Positions 20,582 to 28,818 of a DNA stretch of 64,000 nucleotides are shown one piece after another. Where the stretch lies: NCBI RefSeq assembly GCF_000300235.2, contig NZ_CP004388.1, forward strand, positions 3,001,501 through 3,065,500, in the 5' to 3' direction. Source of the DNA: Thalassospira xiamenensis M-5 = DSM 17429 (GTDB lineage: Bacteria; Pseudomonadota; Alphaproteobacteria; Rhodospirillales; Thalassospiraceae). The position numbers were made by a program, and so were the translations under genes. Under the pieces are notes generated by a model, which saw only the letters and a list, made by a program, of their open reading frames with translations, was not told the DNA's origin and made no database searches. The stretch's first letter is position 1. Each line of letters starts with the position of its first letter.

Positions 20582-23500
20582 TGAAAATCGCCGATTTCGA
20601 TTTCGAAACCCTCGATACACCACCCGGGGCAGACAACCAACCCGATCACCAGCCATTGGCAACAACCGGCAGCATCACCGATCGGTTTGCGAAGATTGCC
20701 GCGGCTCATCCGCATCGCATCGCAACCCGCGATGAAACCGGCGAAATCAGCTATGCCGGACTGGACCGCCAAAGCAATCGTATCGCGCATTTCATTGCCG
20801 GACTTAACCTGCCCGTCGGCTCGCTTGTCGGTGTGATGACCGGGCGCAACCGCCATTACATCGCAGCAACCCTTGGCGTCCTGAAAGCAGGCCTCGCCTT
20901 TGTGCCGCTTGATCCGAATGTGCCGCTGATCCGCCGCACCACACTGGTCCGCAATGCAGCGCTACCGCTGATCATATCCGAAGGCGCTCATATCGGCGAT
21001 CTGCACCAGTTGCAGTGGCGCTGCAAAACCGTCACCGATATTCTATGCCTTGACCATGACGATATCGATACCCTGACGGAAAATCACGGCTCCCTGATGT
21101 CGGTCGAACTGTGGGATCATCTGGCGGGTGACGATGCCGACAACATTCTGGCGGGTGGCTGGAAAAGCGCCTTTACCGGGCAACCAATTGCACAAAGTGC
21201 CATGGATGCCTTTGGCGCAAATGCGCGGAACAAGGTCGCCGGTCTGGTATCGCGCGATGCCCGTGTGCTTGAAATCGGCTGTGCGTCCGGCTTCACCATG
21301 AAACACGTTGCTCCTGTGGTCGGCACCTATGTCGCGACCGATCTGTCGCGCCGCAACGTCGAACGGACCGAGGCCCTGGCGATCAATCTTGGCATGACCC
21401 ATGTCATCGGTCGGCAGCTTGGCGCACATGATATCGATGTTTATGAACCGGGCTCGTTCGACCTGATCATCATGAACAGCGTCATCGAAAACTTCCCCGG
21501 CTACGGTTATCTGCGAACCGTCCTGGCAAAGGCAAAAACACTGCTCGCCCCCGGCGGGGCCATTTATCTTGGCAATGTCTGGGATGCGGATCGCCGCGAT
21601 GATTACCTTGCCGATCTGGCGCAGTTTGCCCGTGACACGGCGGGCAAAGGCTACAACACCCGTCTCGATTTCCTCGAAGACCTGTTTGTCCCTCAATGCT
21701 TCCTTGAAGACTGGGCACGCGAACAGGGCGGCTTTGCCGCCAAACGATCCGCAATCGATGCGGACGGGTTCGACCCGGCCCCCTACACATTCGATTTCGT
21801 CCTGACAACGGATGCGGCCCAACAGCCCGCCCCGTCGCAAAAGCGCCGCCACGATCTCGCCGCCCTGAATGCCGCAAGTGATGCGCACACTGCAAGCATC
21901 ACCAACGCAAACGATCTTGCCTATGTCCTGTTCACCAGCGGCACCACCGGCACGCCCAAAGGTGTTCAGATCGAACATGGCTCGGTTGTAAACCTGGCCC
22001 AGTCGGTTCTTGATACGCAGTTAAAACAGATCGGTGCCGATGATCCGGACCGCGTCCTGAACCTGACCTGTATCGCGCCCTTTGCCTTTGACGGCTCCAT
22101 CGTTCAGATTTTCGCCGCCATCCTGAACGGGCATTGCCTGAACATCACCGGATCGGCTACGCGAAGCGACCCCGAAGCCCTGCATAACCTGATGGTTGCC
22201 AACGCCATTGATCAGCTTGACGCAACGCCAAGCCTGTTTTCCCTGCTGCTTGACTACTGGGAAGAAAACAGGCTTTCCTGCCCTGCAAGGATGGTGGTTC
22301 TGGGCGGCGAAGCCGTGTCCACCCGAATGGTCGAACGTTTCTTTGCCCTGCCCGGTCAGACCGACCGCAAACTGGTCAATGCCTATGGCCCGACAGAATG
22401 CTGCGTTTCATCGGCGCAATATGTGATGACCGCGCACAACCATAAACAGATTCTGCCGCCCCCCATCGGCAAGGCCATTCAGGGCGTTCATATTGAAATC
22501 TGCGACGATATGGGCCGTCCGTTACCCGATGGGGTTCCGGGCGAAATCCGCATTGGCGGTGCCGGTGTCGCGCGCGGCTATCTGAACGACCCCGCCCTGA
22601 CCGCACAGAAATTTGTCACCGATCCCAACGGCAAACGGTTCTATCGCAGCGGCGATATGGGCCGACGGCGCAGTGACGGTGAAATCATTTTCCTTGGCCG
22701 TGAAGACGGTCAGATCAAGGTCCGCGGCAACCGCATCGAACTGGGCGAAGTCGAACATGCCCTGCTCGCCCATCCCCATATCCGCCGTGCGGCCGTGGTG
22801 GCCCATGACCGCCACCAGAACGGCAATGTTGTTCTGGTCGCCTATGTCGTCACCGATGACGATGCCCATGCCGATTTCGATGTCGCGGCATGCCGGGCAA
22901 AACTTGAACAGGCCCTGCCGAACTATATGGTGCCCAACCACCTGATCACGATGGATGACCTGCCGCTGACCGTAAATGGCAAGATCGATCTTTCACGCCT
23001 TCCCATCCCCGAAAATACCGATCATGCCACAAGCACCACCGCAAAGCCGCTTGGCAGCGACCATGAACGCACCGTTGCCCGCCTGATGGGCGAAGTCCTT
23101 GATTGCACTGTGGATGACGCCACCGCCGATTTCTTTGAACTCGGCGGTCACAGTGTTCTTGCGGTTCAGTTCCTGTCAAAAATCAACAAGGTTACCAACG
23201 TCAAAATCCCGCTCGGTGATCTGTTTACCTGTGCCTCGGTCGAAAAACTCGCCGCGCGCATTTCCGAACGCGAAAACGAAAGCGACGCCAAAAGCCCGAT
23301 TGTCACCGTCAATGCATCGGGCACCAAACCACCGATGATCTGCTTCCATCCGGTCGGCGGCAATGTGCTGTGCTATCAAAACCTTGCCCGTGAATTCGGC
23401 CCCGATCAGCCGCTTTACATGGTCGAAGCCCAAGGCCTCGAAGAAGGCCAGAATTTGCAGCCAACGGTCGAGGAAATGGTGGCTGCCTACATGCCCGCCA

Positions 23501-24102
23501 TCCGCGAAACCGTTCCCGACGGCCCGATCCATGTCATCGGCTGGAGCTTCGGCGGATTACTGGCGTTTGAGGCCGCCTTCCGCATGCAGCAGGCAGGGAT
23601 CGATGTGCGCAATATCATCCTGCTTGATGCGATTGCCGTGCCCGATGCGGTCCGCGCCATCCTGCGTAAGGGCGAGGCAGAATATCTTGCCGATATCTTT
23701 GCCGAGCTCGGCCTTGTCACGGTTGACGAATTGCGTCCGTTAACGCCTGAGGAACGCATCGACCTGTTGCTCGAACGCGGCAAGAATTGCGACCTTCTAC
23801 CCGACGAGGCAGATCGCGGCACCATGCGCCGCCTGCTCGCCGTGTTCCAGAATAACGCACTCGCCGCCGTCCATTATGTCCCGCCGAAAATTGACGGGAT
23901 TGATGTCCTGCTGCTGCGTCCGACAACCGGAACCCGCGCCGCACCCAGCATCGAAGGCGATCAATATAGCGGCTGGCAAAAGGTCGCGGGCGACAATCTG
24001 ACCCTTGAATGGGTCAGCGGCACCCACGGATCAATGATGTTCGATCCCCATGTGATCGAAGTCGCCGAACGCATCCGCCTTCATATTGAAAAAAAGCTCT
24101 AA
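20581..24102 (+). CDS. Terminal NRPS: adenylation domain interrupted by methyltransferase, then T and TE
   Basis: 1,173 residues, starting at an ATG that shares one base with the previous stop (TAATG). It has no condensation domain of its own; that is at the end of the preceding protein. Order: A-domain N part with core a2 (KAGLAFVPLDP) at 101-112; SAM-dependent methyltransferase about 160-400 with LEIGCASG at 230-237; A-domain remainder from core a3 (TSGTTGTPKG) near 450, through NAYGPTECC and YRSGDM, to GKIDLS; T with GGHSV Ser858; type I thioesterase about 905-1173 with GWSFGG Ser989 and a late His in GTHG. The methyltransferase therefore sits between a2 and a3, not at the usual a8-a9 site of backbone N-methylating modules. 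Eye-read code DGVDVGAVS gives no clear substrate. The TE should release the chain, probably by macrolactonisation. Confidence 0.94.
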   Translation: MKIADFDFETLDTPPGADNQPDHQPLATTGSITDRFAKIAAAHPHRIATRDETGEISYAGLDRQSNRIAHFIAGLNLPVGSLVGVMTGRNRHYIAATLGVLKAGLAFVPLDPNVPLIRRTTLVRNAALPLIISEGAHIGDLHQLQWRCKTVTDILCLDHDDIDTLTENHGSLMSVELWDHLAGDDADNILAGGWKSAFTGQPIAQSAMDAFGANARNKVAGLVSRDARVLEIGCASGFTMKHVAPVVGTYVATDLSRRNVERTEALAINLGMTHVIGRQLGAHDIDVYEPGSFDLIIMNSVIENFPGYGYLRTVLAKAKTLLAPGGAIYLGNVWDADRRDDYLADLAQFARDTAGKGYNTRLDFLEDLFVPQCFLEDWAREQGGFAAKRSAIDADGFDPAPYTFDFVLTTDAAQQPAPSQKRRHDLAALNAASDAHTASITNANDLAYVLFTSGTTGTPKGVQIEHGSVVNLAQSVLDTQLKQIGADDPDRVLNLTCIAPFAFDGSIVQIFAAILNGHCLNITGSATRSDPEALHNLMVANAIDQLDATPSLFSLLLDYWEENRLSCPARMVVLGGEAVSTRMVERFFALPGQTDRKLVNAYGPTECCVSSAQYVMTAHNHKQILPPPIGKAIQGVHIEICDDMGRPLPDGVPGEIRIGGAGVARGYLNDPALTAQKFVTDPNGKRFYRSGDMGRRRSDGEIIFLGREDGQIKVRGNRIELGEVEHALLAHPHIRRAAVVAHDRHQNGNVVLVAYVVTDDDAHADFDVAACRAKLEQALPNYMVPNHLITMDDLPLTVNGKIDLSRLPIPENTDHATSTTAKPLGSDHERTVARLMGEVLDCTVDDATADFFELGGHSVLAVQFLSKINKVTNVKIPLGDLFTCASVEKLAARISERENESDAKSPIVTVNASGTKPPMICFHPVGGNVLCYQNLAREFGPDQPLYMVEAQGLEEGQNLQPTVEEMVAAYMPAIRETVPDGPIHVIGWSFGGLLAFEAAFRMQQAGIDVRNIILLDAIAVPDAVRAILRKGEAEYLADIFAELGLVTVDELRPLTPEERIDLLLERGKNCDLLPDEADRGTMRRLLAVFQNNALAAVHYVPPKIDGIDVLLLRPTTGTRAAPSIEGDQYSGWQKVAGDNLTLEWVSGTHGSMMFDPHVIEVAERIRLHIEKKL

Positions 24103-24872
24103 CCCCAGAGCAGGCCTGAGAGCAAGCTTGCCGGATCGAACTCCGTTTGATCCGGCAATGTCAGGCCAAGCCACCCCTGCGCACCGGGCCAGATGAGGGT
24201 GCGATACTGGCCGAAATTGGCATATCGCACCTCAAAACAGGCCCCCTTGCGATCAATCGATGACGGCGCGTAAAGTTCAAGCGGCGTCATCATCCCCGTG
24301 GTAATGGTCTTGGCTAGGCTTTCGCGCGCCACCCAAAGCAGGCAGGCCGCCCCGTGGTCGTCAAGATCATGGGCACGGATCATGTCCCGCACGTCGGGGG
24401 CGATCCCGTCAAGAATTGCGGGCACATCCGTGATCGTCGGCAGATCGACATCAATGCCCAACGGATGGGCACGATGAAAAACAACGGCAACCGCAAACCG
24501 ATCCGAATGCGACAGCGAAACCGACATGCACTGCAAATCATCCCCGCCGCCAACAATGATCGGCTGATCAAAAACCCCCGATCCTATTTCAATCGATTGC
24601 GGATCAATCCCCGGAAAATACGCGCTCAACGCCGCCTTCGCCGCCAACCGTCCATGAATAAAACTTTTCCGGCGGCGGTCATGCCGGAACCCCGCCAATC
24701 GGGTCTTTTCGGCGTCGTTCAACTGGCTTTCTGCCAGTGCGGTGCACCTGACATCGTCAAGCCCCTCCAGATCAATAACCGCCAACACCGCGCGCAGGAT
24801 ATCGGACGGTGCAAATGTTCCCGTACCTTTCGGGCGCTGGAACATAAGGCGATGGGTTGTGATCGGGGACAT
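24099..24872 (-). CDS. Sfp-type 4'-phosphopantetheinyl transferase
   Basis: 257 residues. It transfers phosphopantetheine from CoA to the carrier-domain serines of NRPS and PKS proteins. Visible family motifs are SVSLSHSD, the magnesium-binding LGIDVDLP, and WVARESLAK, the WxxKExxxK helix with Arg in place of the first Lys. Length fits the Sfp/EntD class. Its 3' end overlaps the terminal NRPS gene by 4 bases in convergent orientation, so it is not in the same transcript. Adjacency makes it the likely activator of the ten-odd carrier domains to its left. A second, smaller enzyme of this superfamily lies at 39.4-40.0 kb, so the division of labour is uncertain. Confidence 0.9.
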   Translation of the reverse strand: MSPITTHRLMFQRPKGTGTFAPSDILRAVLAVIDLEGLDDVRCTALAESQLNDAEKTRLAGFRHDRRRKSFIHGRLAAKAALSAYFPGIDPQSIEIGSGVFDQPIIVGGGDDLQCMSVSLSHSDRFAVAVVFHRAHPLGIDVDLPTITDVPAILDGIAPDVRDMIRAHDLDDHGAACLLWVARESLAKTITTGMMTPLELYAPSSIDRKGACFEVRYANFGQYRTLIWPGAQGWLGLTLPDQTEFDPASLLSGLLWG

Positions 24873-24906
24873 CCGGGTGGCCTTTTATGCATCATCAACA
24901 ACAGAC

Positions 24907-24940
24907 AAAAAAGAATGCCCAAAGCATGCTTTGGGCATTC
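24907..24940 (-). terminator. Rho-independent terminator
   Basis: A perfect 28-base palindrome at 24913-24940 (half-site GAATGCCCAAAGCA) is followed on the minus strand by six T residues (24912-24907). It lies 32 bases past the stop of the leftward gene at 24972-25532 and just upstream of the phosphopantetheinyl transferase start, so it should isolate the two genes. Confidence 0.85.
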
Positions 24941-24971
24941 TCGAAATATGGTCTGAAAACCCGACGATCAA

Positions 24972-25532
24972 TCAGGCTTTGGCGGTCGTTGCACCCGCTG
25001 CCGGTTTGGCCGTGGTTTTGCCGCCTTTGACAAATTCGGACGCCTTGCGTTTGCCGTCTTCGAATTCGTCCTTGAAACGACCCTTCATTTCATCGGCATC
25101 GAAATCGTCAACCGTTCCGCCCTTGGCAAAGTGCCAGGCAAAAACACGCCCCAGCGCGTAGGTGCAGGCACCAGCAAAGGTCGGCATTGCGACAACGCCA
25201 AAGATCGTGCCAACAACCGGAACCTTGCGAACCAGTGCCGCCGTTGCATAACCGACACCGGTCATCGGCAGGACCGTTGCAACCAGGGTCGAAATCGAAC
25301 TCTTGATCGCGTTCTCAGAGAACGGAACACCGTAGATGTCGCAAAGCTTTGCAAGCATCCGCACCTGAATCGTGCTGCTGGTGGCCATTTCAAGGAACGG
25401 GATCGGGACAAGACCACCAACCGCAGCATAAACGCTATGACGATGGATGCAGTCACGGGACTGGGCACGCATTTCATCCGCTTTCGCGACGGCCAGTTCT
25501 TCAGTCTCTTCGATGGTTTCTGCTTCGCTCAT
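24972..25532 (-). CDS. DUF697-like small membrane-associated protein (paralogue 1)
   Basis: 186 residues. I chose the start at 25532 rather than the first Met of the open frame because an AAGAGGCG ribosome site lies just upstream and the extra 31 residues look non-coding. The protein has an acidic N-terminus, hydrophobic segments around AVGGLVPIPFLEMATSS and VVGTIFGVVAMPTFAGACTY, and a charged, Ala/Lys-rich C-terminal tail. The pattern GLVPIPF...LAKLCDIYGVPF resembles the DUF697 family of bacterial inner-membrane proteins. The same motifs (VYGVPF, TYALGRVF, GGT-x-x-DFDA) occur in the product of 27311-27817, so the two are paralogues. It is the last gene of a leftward set with the SPFH gene. 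Function unknown. Confidence 0.75.
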   Translation of the reverse strand: MSEAETIEETEELAVAKADEMRAQSRDCIHRHSVYAAVGGLVPIPFLEMATSSTIQVRMLAKLCDIYGVPFSENAIKSSISTLVATVLPMTGVGYATAALVRKVPVVGTIFGVVAMPTFAGACTYALGRVFAWHFAKGGTVDDFDADEMKGRFKDEFEDGKRKASEFVKGGKTTAKPAAGATTAKA

Positions 25533-25633
25533 TATCGCCTCTTGAATTTGTACCTGTAAGTTGATGTCCTGCACGCAAAATCTATTCTTCAACTTTACCT
25601 GAACTAACCTGAAGTAGCAACGCACAACACCCT

Positions 25634-27010
25634 TTATTTGCTACCGGTTTTTGAAATTTCAGGCTGCCCCGCACTCTCATGTTTCGCGGCAGGTTCCATG
25701 TCGCTCTGTTTGACAACACCACCCCCGTCACCACTGGTCGGATCAAACAGCGGGGCAATCGATTTCAGAACATCACCAGCCGTTTTACCCGTCGTTGAAA
25801 CATCCTCTGACGCCCCCGCTGTCGGGGCTGTCGGCTTCATCGACGGTGTTACCGGCGGTGTGGCCGAATTTGCCGCACCGGGGCGCGCACGTTTGTCCGA
25901 CGGATCGACCGGGGCACGAACGCCCGGCGAAATCGCATTTTGCGGCGCGATTTCCTGCGACCGTGCATTAAGCGCCCCGGAATTCGGCAGGCTTTCCGCC
26001 GTATCGTTCACAAGCTCCGCCCCCGAATCTGAATCCGGGGAGCTGGCCGTCGGCGAATCTGCGGTATTGAGGATCACGGGCAGGCCATCTTTGCCACCAA
26101 TGATGATCGTCTTGCTGTTTTTCGATGTCGCAAGCGTCATGGTGGCTTCGATACCGCGCAGGCGAAGATATTCCTCGGTAATCGTTTTGGCGACGATATC
26201 CTGGAATTCCCGAATACCTTCCGCCTCGATCTTCTTGCGTTCCTTTTCCTTTTCCTCGCGCGCCAGACGGAAATCATATTCCAGCATGGCCTGATATTGT
26301 TCAGCCTTGCGTTCAATCGCATCCGCAACGCGTTCGGGCAGGATCACGGAACGGATCAGAACGTCTTCAACCGTCACCAGCCGCCCCTGAAAACTCTGAT
26401 TGACCAGTGATGATCCAAGCTCGTTGACCATCCGTTCAAGGATTTCGGCCTGAATGAAGGCACGGGTTTCGGTATAAAGCTGTTCAGGCGTGTAACGCGA
26501 AATCAGTTCACGCGCATGCGATCCGATTTCCGGATACACAAGGATTTCCGCATAATTCGGCCCGACAAGCTTGTGCAGCATCCCGACCGCTTCGCGATTG
26601 ATCCGATACCGCACCGCAATATCGACTTCCATCGACAGGCCGTTCGATGAAATGGTGTCATAAACCCGCGCCTGATTTTGCAGACGCGCGTCATAGATAT
26701 ACATTTCATCCCACGGGAAGATCATGTGAATGCCCTCCCCATAGCTTCTGTCAACCACCGTCCCGCCAAAGAACCGGTACCACATCACCGCCACATGCCC
26801 GGCAGGCACGGTAATGAAAATCTGCGGTGCCAACGCGAAAATCGCGATCAGCAAAAACAGAATCCCGATCAGAAATGTCGTGCGCAACCGCCGCAGGCGT
26901 TCCCCCGCGCTAATGAAAAAGCGCCGCCAAAAGATCGACCACCGCCCTCTTTTGCGGGCGGTTCCGTTTTGGTCTGGTGCACCGGGTGCGACTGTCGCGC
27001 TATCAACCAT
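25634..27010 (-). CDS. SPFH/band-7 (prohibitin-like) membrane protein
   Basis: 458 residues. A cytoplasmic basic N-terminus (1-43) precedes one membrane helix (about 44-65, TTFLIGILFLLIAIFALAP). A band-7/SPFH domain follows at about 66-250 (ITVPAGHVAVMWYRFFGG, FPWDEMYIYDARLQ, DIAVRYRIN). A charged coiled coil comes next (about 250-300, AREEKEKERKKIEAEG), then a long low-complexity Pro/Ser/Ala/Gly tail to the end. SPFH proteins form large membrane-microdomain scaffolds and often regulate partner membrane proteins or proteases. Unlike HflK/HflC, no protease gene is adjacent; the neighbours are two DUF697-like proteins and a 65-residue membrane protein on the same strand. It probably scaffolds that set, which is inference from context only. 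Confidence 0.85.
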   Translation of the reverse strand: MVDSATVAPGAPDQNGTARKRGRWSIFWRRFFISAGERLRRLRTTFLIGILFLLIAIFALAPQIFITVPAGHVAVMWYRFFGGTVVDRSYGEGIHMIFPWDEMYIYDARLQNQARVYDTISSNGLSMEVDIAVRYRINREAVGMLHKLVGPNYAEILVYPEIGSHARELISRYTPEQLYTETRAFIQAEILERMVNELGSSLVNQSFQGRLVTVEDVLIRSVILPERVADAIERKAEQYQAMLEYDFRLAREEKEKERKKIEAEGIREFQDIVAKTITEEYLRLRGIEATMTLATSKNSKTIIIGGKDGLPVILNTADSPTASSPDSDSGAELVNDTAESLPNSGALNARSQEIAPQNAISPGVRAPVDPSDKRARPGAANSATPPVTPSMKPTAPTAGASEDVSTTGKTAGDVLKSIAPLFDPTSGDGGGVVKQSDMEPAAKHESAGQPEISKTGSK

Positions 27011-27068
27011 TCATCATCTCGTCGTCGGATTTATCGTGACGCATGCTGATCGCCCGTCAGTCATCATC

Positions 27069-27266
27069 TTATTCATAATCAAGGTCTTTAAGCTTTTCAC
27101 GAAGCTCCCGCGACGGGCGCGCAACAATCTGAACCAGAAAATCACCAATCGGGGTAATCGCAATCGCCAGCAGGAAATGCCCCAGAAATCCGAACGACGT
27201 CCGGCGGCCAAGCATGCCGCAAACAATGCAGGCCAACAGATAAATTACAATCAAAATCAAATGCAT
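27069..27266 (-). CDS. Small two-helix membrane protein
   Basis: 65 residues with two predicted membrane segments (about 3-19, LILIVIYLLACIVCGML, and 26-48, FLGHFLLAIAITPIGDFLVQIVA) and a short charged tail. It lies between the SPFH gene (58 bases downstream) and a DUF697-like gene (44 bases upstream) on the same strand, consistent with one transcript. It resembles small membrane proteins that accompany channels or scaffolds, but I recognise no named family. Coding status is supported by the helix pattern and tight packing. Confidence 0.6.
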   Translation of the reverse strand: MHLILIVIYLLACIVCGMLGRRTSFGFLGHFLLAIAITPIGDFLVQIVARPSRELREKLKDLDYE

Positions 27267-27310
27267 CGTTTCGCCACCCGAATTCCTGTTATTGCGCGAT
27301 TACGCGTTCT

Positions 27311-27817
27311 TCACGCCGTTTTCTCGTCCTGATCGAATTTCAGGCCTTCCTTGAATTTCCGGCGAAAATCGGCCTCTGCCTTTTGGGCGTCAAAATCCGC
27401 CATCGTCCCGCCCGCGGCGTAATGCTGCTGAAAAACCCGACCAAGCGCATAGGTAAATGCCGCATTGAAACCTGGCATGGTCACGATGCTCAGTGTCGAT
27501 CCGACAACCGGCATCACCTTGGCAATATTGGAAAATATCCCCGTCCCCAAAAGAGCCCGCCCCAAAACGCCGCTGGTAATGCACGCGGTTAAGGCCGCAA
27601 TCACGGATTTGCCACTGCTTTTATTGAACGGAACACCGTAAACATCGCTCAGTTCCGCCAGCATTTTAAGCTGCACGGCAACCGTCGCTGCAGAATCGAG
27701 AACAGGAATCGGAACAAAACCGGTCCCCGCGGCCCAAAGGGCATTGCGTTGCACAACACCACTTGCAAGCCGGTGCTGTTTGCGCCGTTTCAGCACTTCA
27801 AGCGTTTCAGCCCCCAT
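27311..27817 (-). CDS. DUF697-like small membrane-associated protein (paralogue 2)
   Basis: 168 residues from the start at 27817, which has a GGGGGAC ribosome site; the longer frame to 27925 has no good start. The protein shares with the product of 24972-25532 the blocks GFVPIPVLDSAATVAVQLKMLAELSD (there GLVPIPFLEMATSSTI), VYGVPF, PVVGSTLSIVTMPGF and TYALGRVF-x-x-HYAAGGTMADFDA. It lacks the long basic tail of the paralogue. It is the first gene of the leftward four-gene set and is divergent from the sensor-MFS operon, with 206 bases between the start codons. Function unknown. Confidence 0.75.
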   Translation of the reverse strand: MGAETLEVLKRRKQHRLASGVVQRNALWAAGTGFVPIPVLDSAATVAVQLKMLAELSDVYGVPFNKSSGKSVIAALTACITSGVLGRALLGTGIFSNIAKVMPVVGSTLSIVTMPGFNAAFTYALGRVFQQHYAAGGTMADFDAQKAEADFRRKFKEGLKFDQDEKTA

Positions 27818-28023
27818 AACGTCCCCCGGTTTATTGTCCCGCGCCAAATCATAATCGCTAACTATCAGCACTGCAAACCGAATCAAGGTTTTATACAGCC
27901 TTGACCTCAACCCCGACGCAATCAACCATATGGTTTGTGAAAGCCGCTTTCTGAGGATATAACCGGCTTAACAGGATCATGTTTTGAAAATACTTTGAAA
28001 ATATATCTCGCCGGAGACACGTT

Positions 28024-28818
28024 TTGAAGCTGTCTACCAAGATCGGGCTGGCCCTTTTCCTCGTGCTTGCAAGCGCACTAAGCATGACCACGGCCCTGAA
28101 TTATCTGCGATTCGACCAGACCCTGCACACCCTTCTGGCCCAGCGCATGACCGTGATCCTCAATGAAACCAGTCAGGATGTCCTTGCCGGGATCGATCTG
28201 GGTTTGCGGCTGGAAAACATGGAAAATCTGCAATCGGTCCTGAACCGGCGTCTGGATATGGCCAACGATATCCGCAATGTCGCCGTTCTGGACTGCAACG
28301 GCACCCCAATCAGCAACGCCACCCGGTCCCCAGACAGCCCCCCGAATGATCAGGCGCTCGCTGGCGCGGCAATATCGCAACAGACACGTGATCATTGGAT
28401 CGATTTCACACCTGGAATCGCCACCGCCGGACAGGTCCTGCGCGACAGCCTTGGCCAATGCGCGGGTCTGGTCGTCATCACCGCAAACTCGCAGGCCTCC
28501 GAAGCCAAACTTGCCAATGCCTTCTCTGAAATGTGGAAATCGGCGGCCTTCGGCATGGGCATGATTGTGCCCATCCTTGGCGTCCTGTTCATTCTGATGC
28601 GCCGTCGCCATCGCGTTTTCGAAGAACTGCACGAAGATCTGGCGCGCGCTGTTGCGGGCAAGGCCCCCAATACCCGCCCCCATGATGGCGATGTCCTGAC
28701 CCAAAGCGAAATCGAACTGATTTCCCTGTACCGCGAAATCCGCGATCAGTTGCCCCACGACACCCAAGAGGACGGCACCGAACGCACATCGAAAACCCCG
28801 GCGGAGCCCCTGAAATGA
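28024..28818 (+). CDS. Membrane sensor-like protein without an output kinase
   Basis: 264 residues from a TTG start, with GGAG seven bases upstream. One N-terminal membrane helix (about 5-25) is followed by a periplasmic region of about 150 residues, a second helix (about 179-198, GMGMIVPILGVLFILM) and a hydrophilic cytoplasmic tail of about 65 residues. This is the topology of the sensory half of a histidine kinase or chemoreceptor, but no kinase, cyclase or receptor signalling domain follows. The next gene overlaps by ATGA and encodes a transporter with a similar sensory N-terminus, so the two probably act together in the membrane. I recognise no named family. Confidence 0.7.
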   Translation: MKLSTKIGLALFLVLASALSMTTALNYLRFDQTLHTLLAQRMTVILNETSQDVLAGIDLGLRLENMENLQSVLNRRLDMANDIRNVAVLDCNGTPISNATRSPDSPPNDQALAGAAISQQTRDHWIDFTPGIATAGQVLRDSLGQCAGLVVITANSQASEAKLANAFSEMWKSAAFGMGMIVPILGVLFILMRRRHRVFEELHEDLARAVAGKAPNTRPHDGDVLTQSEIELISLYREIRDQLPHDTQEDGTERTSKTPAEPLK

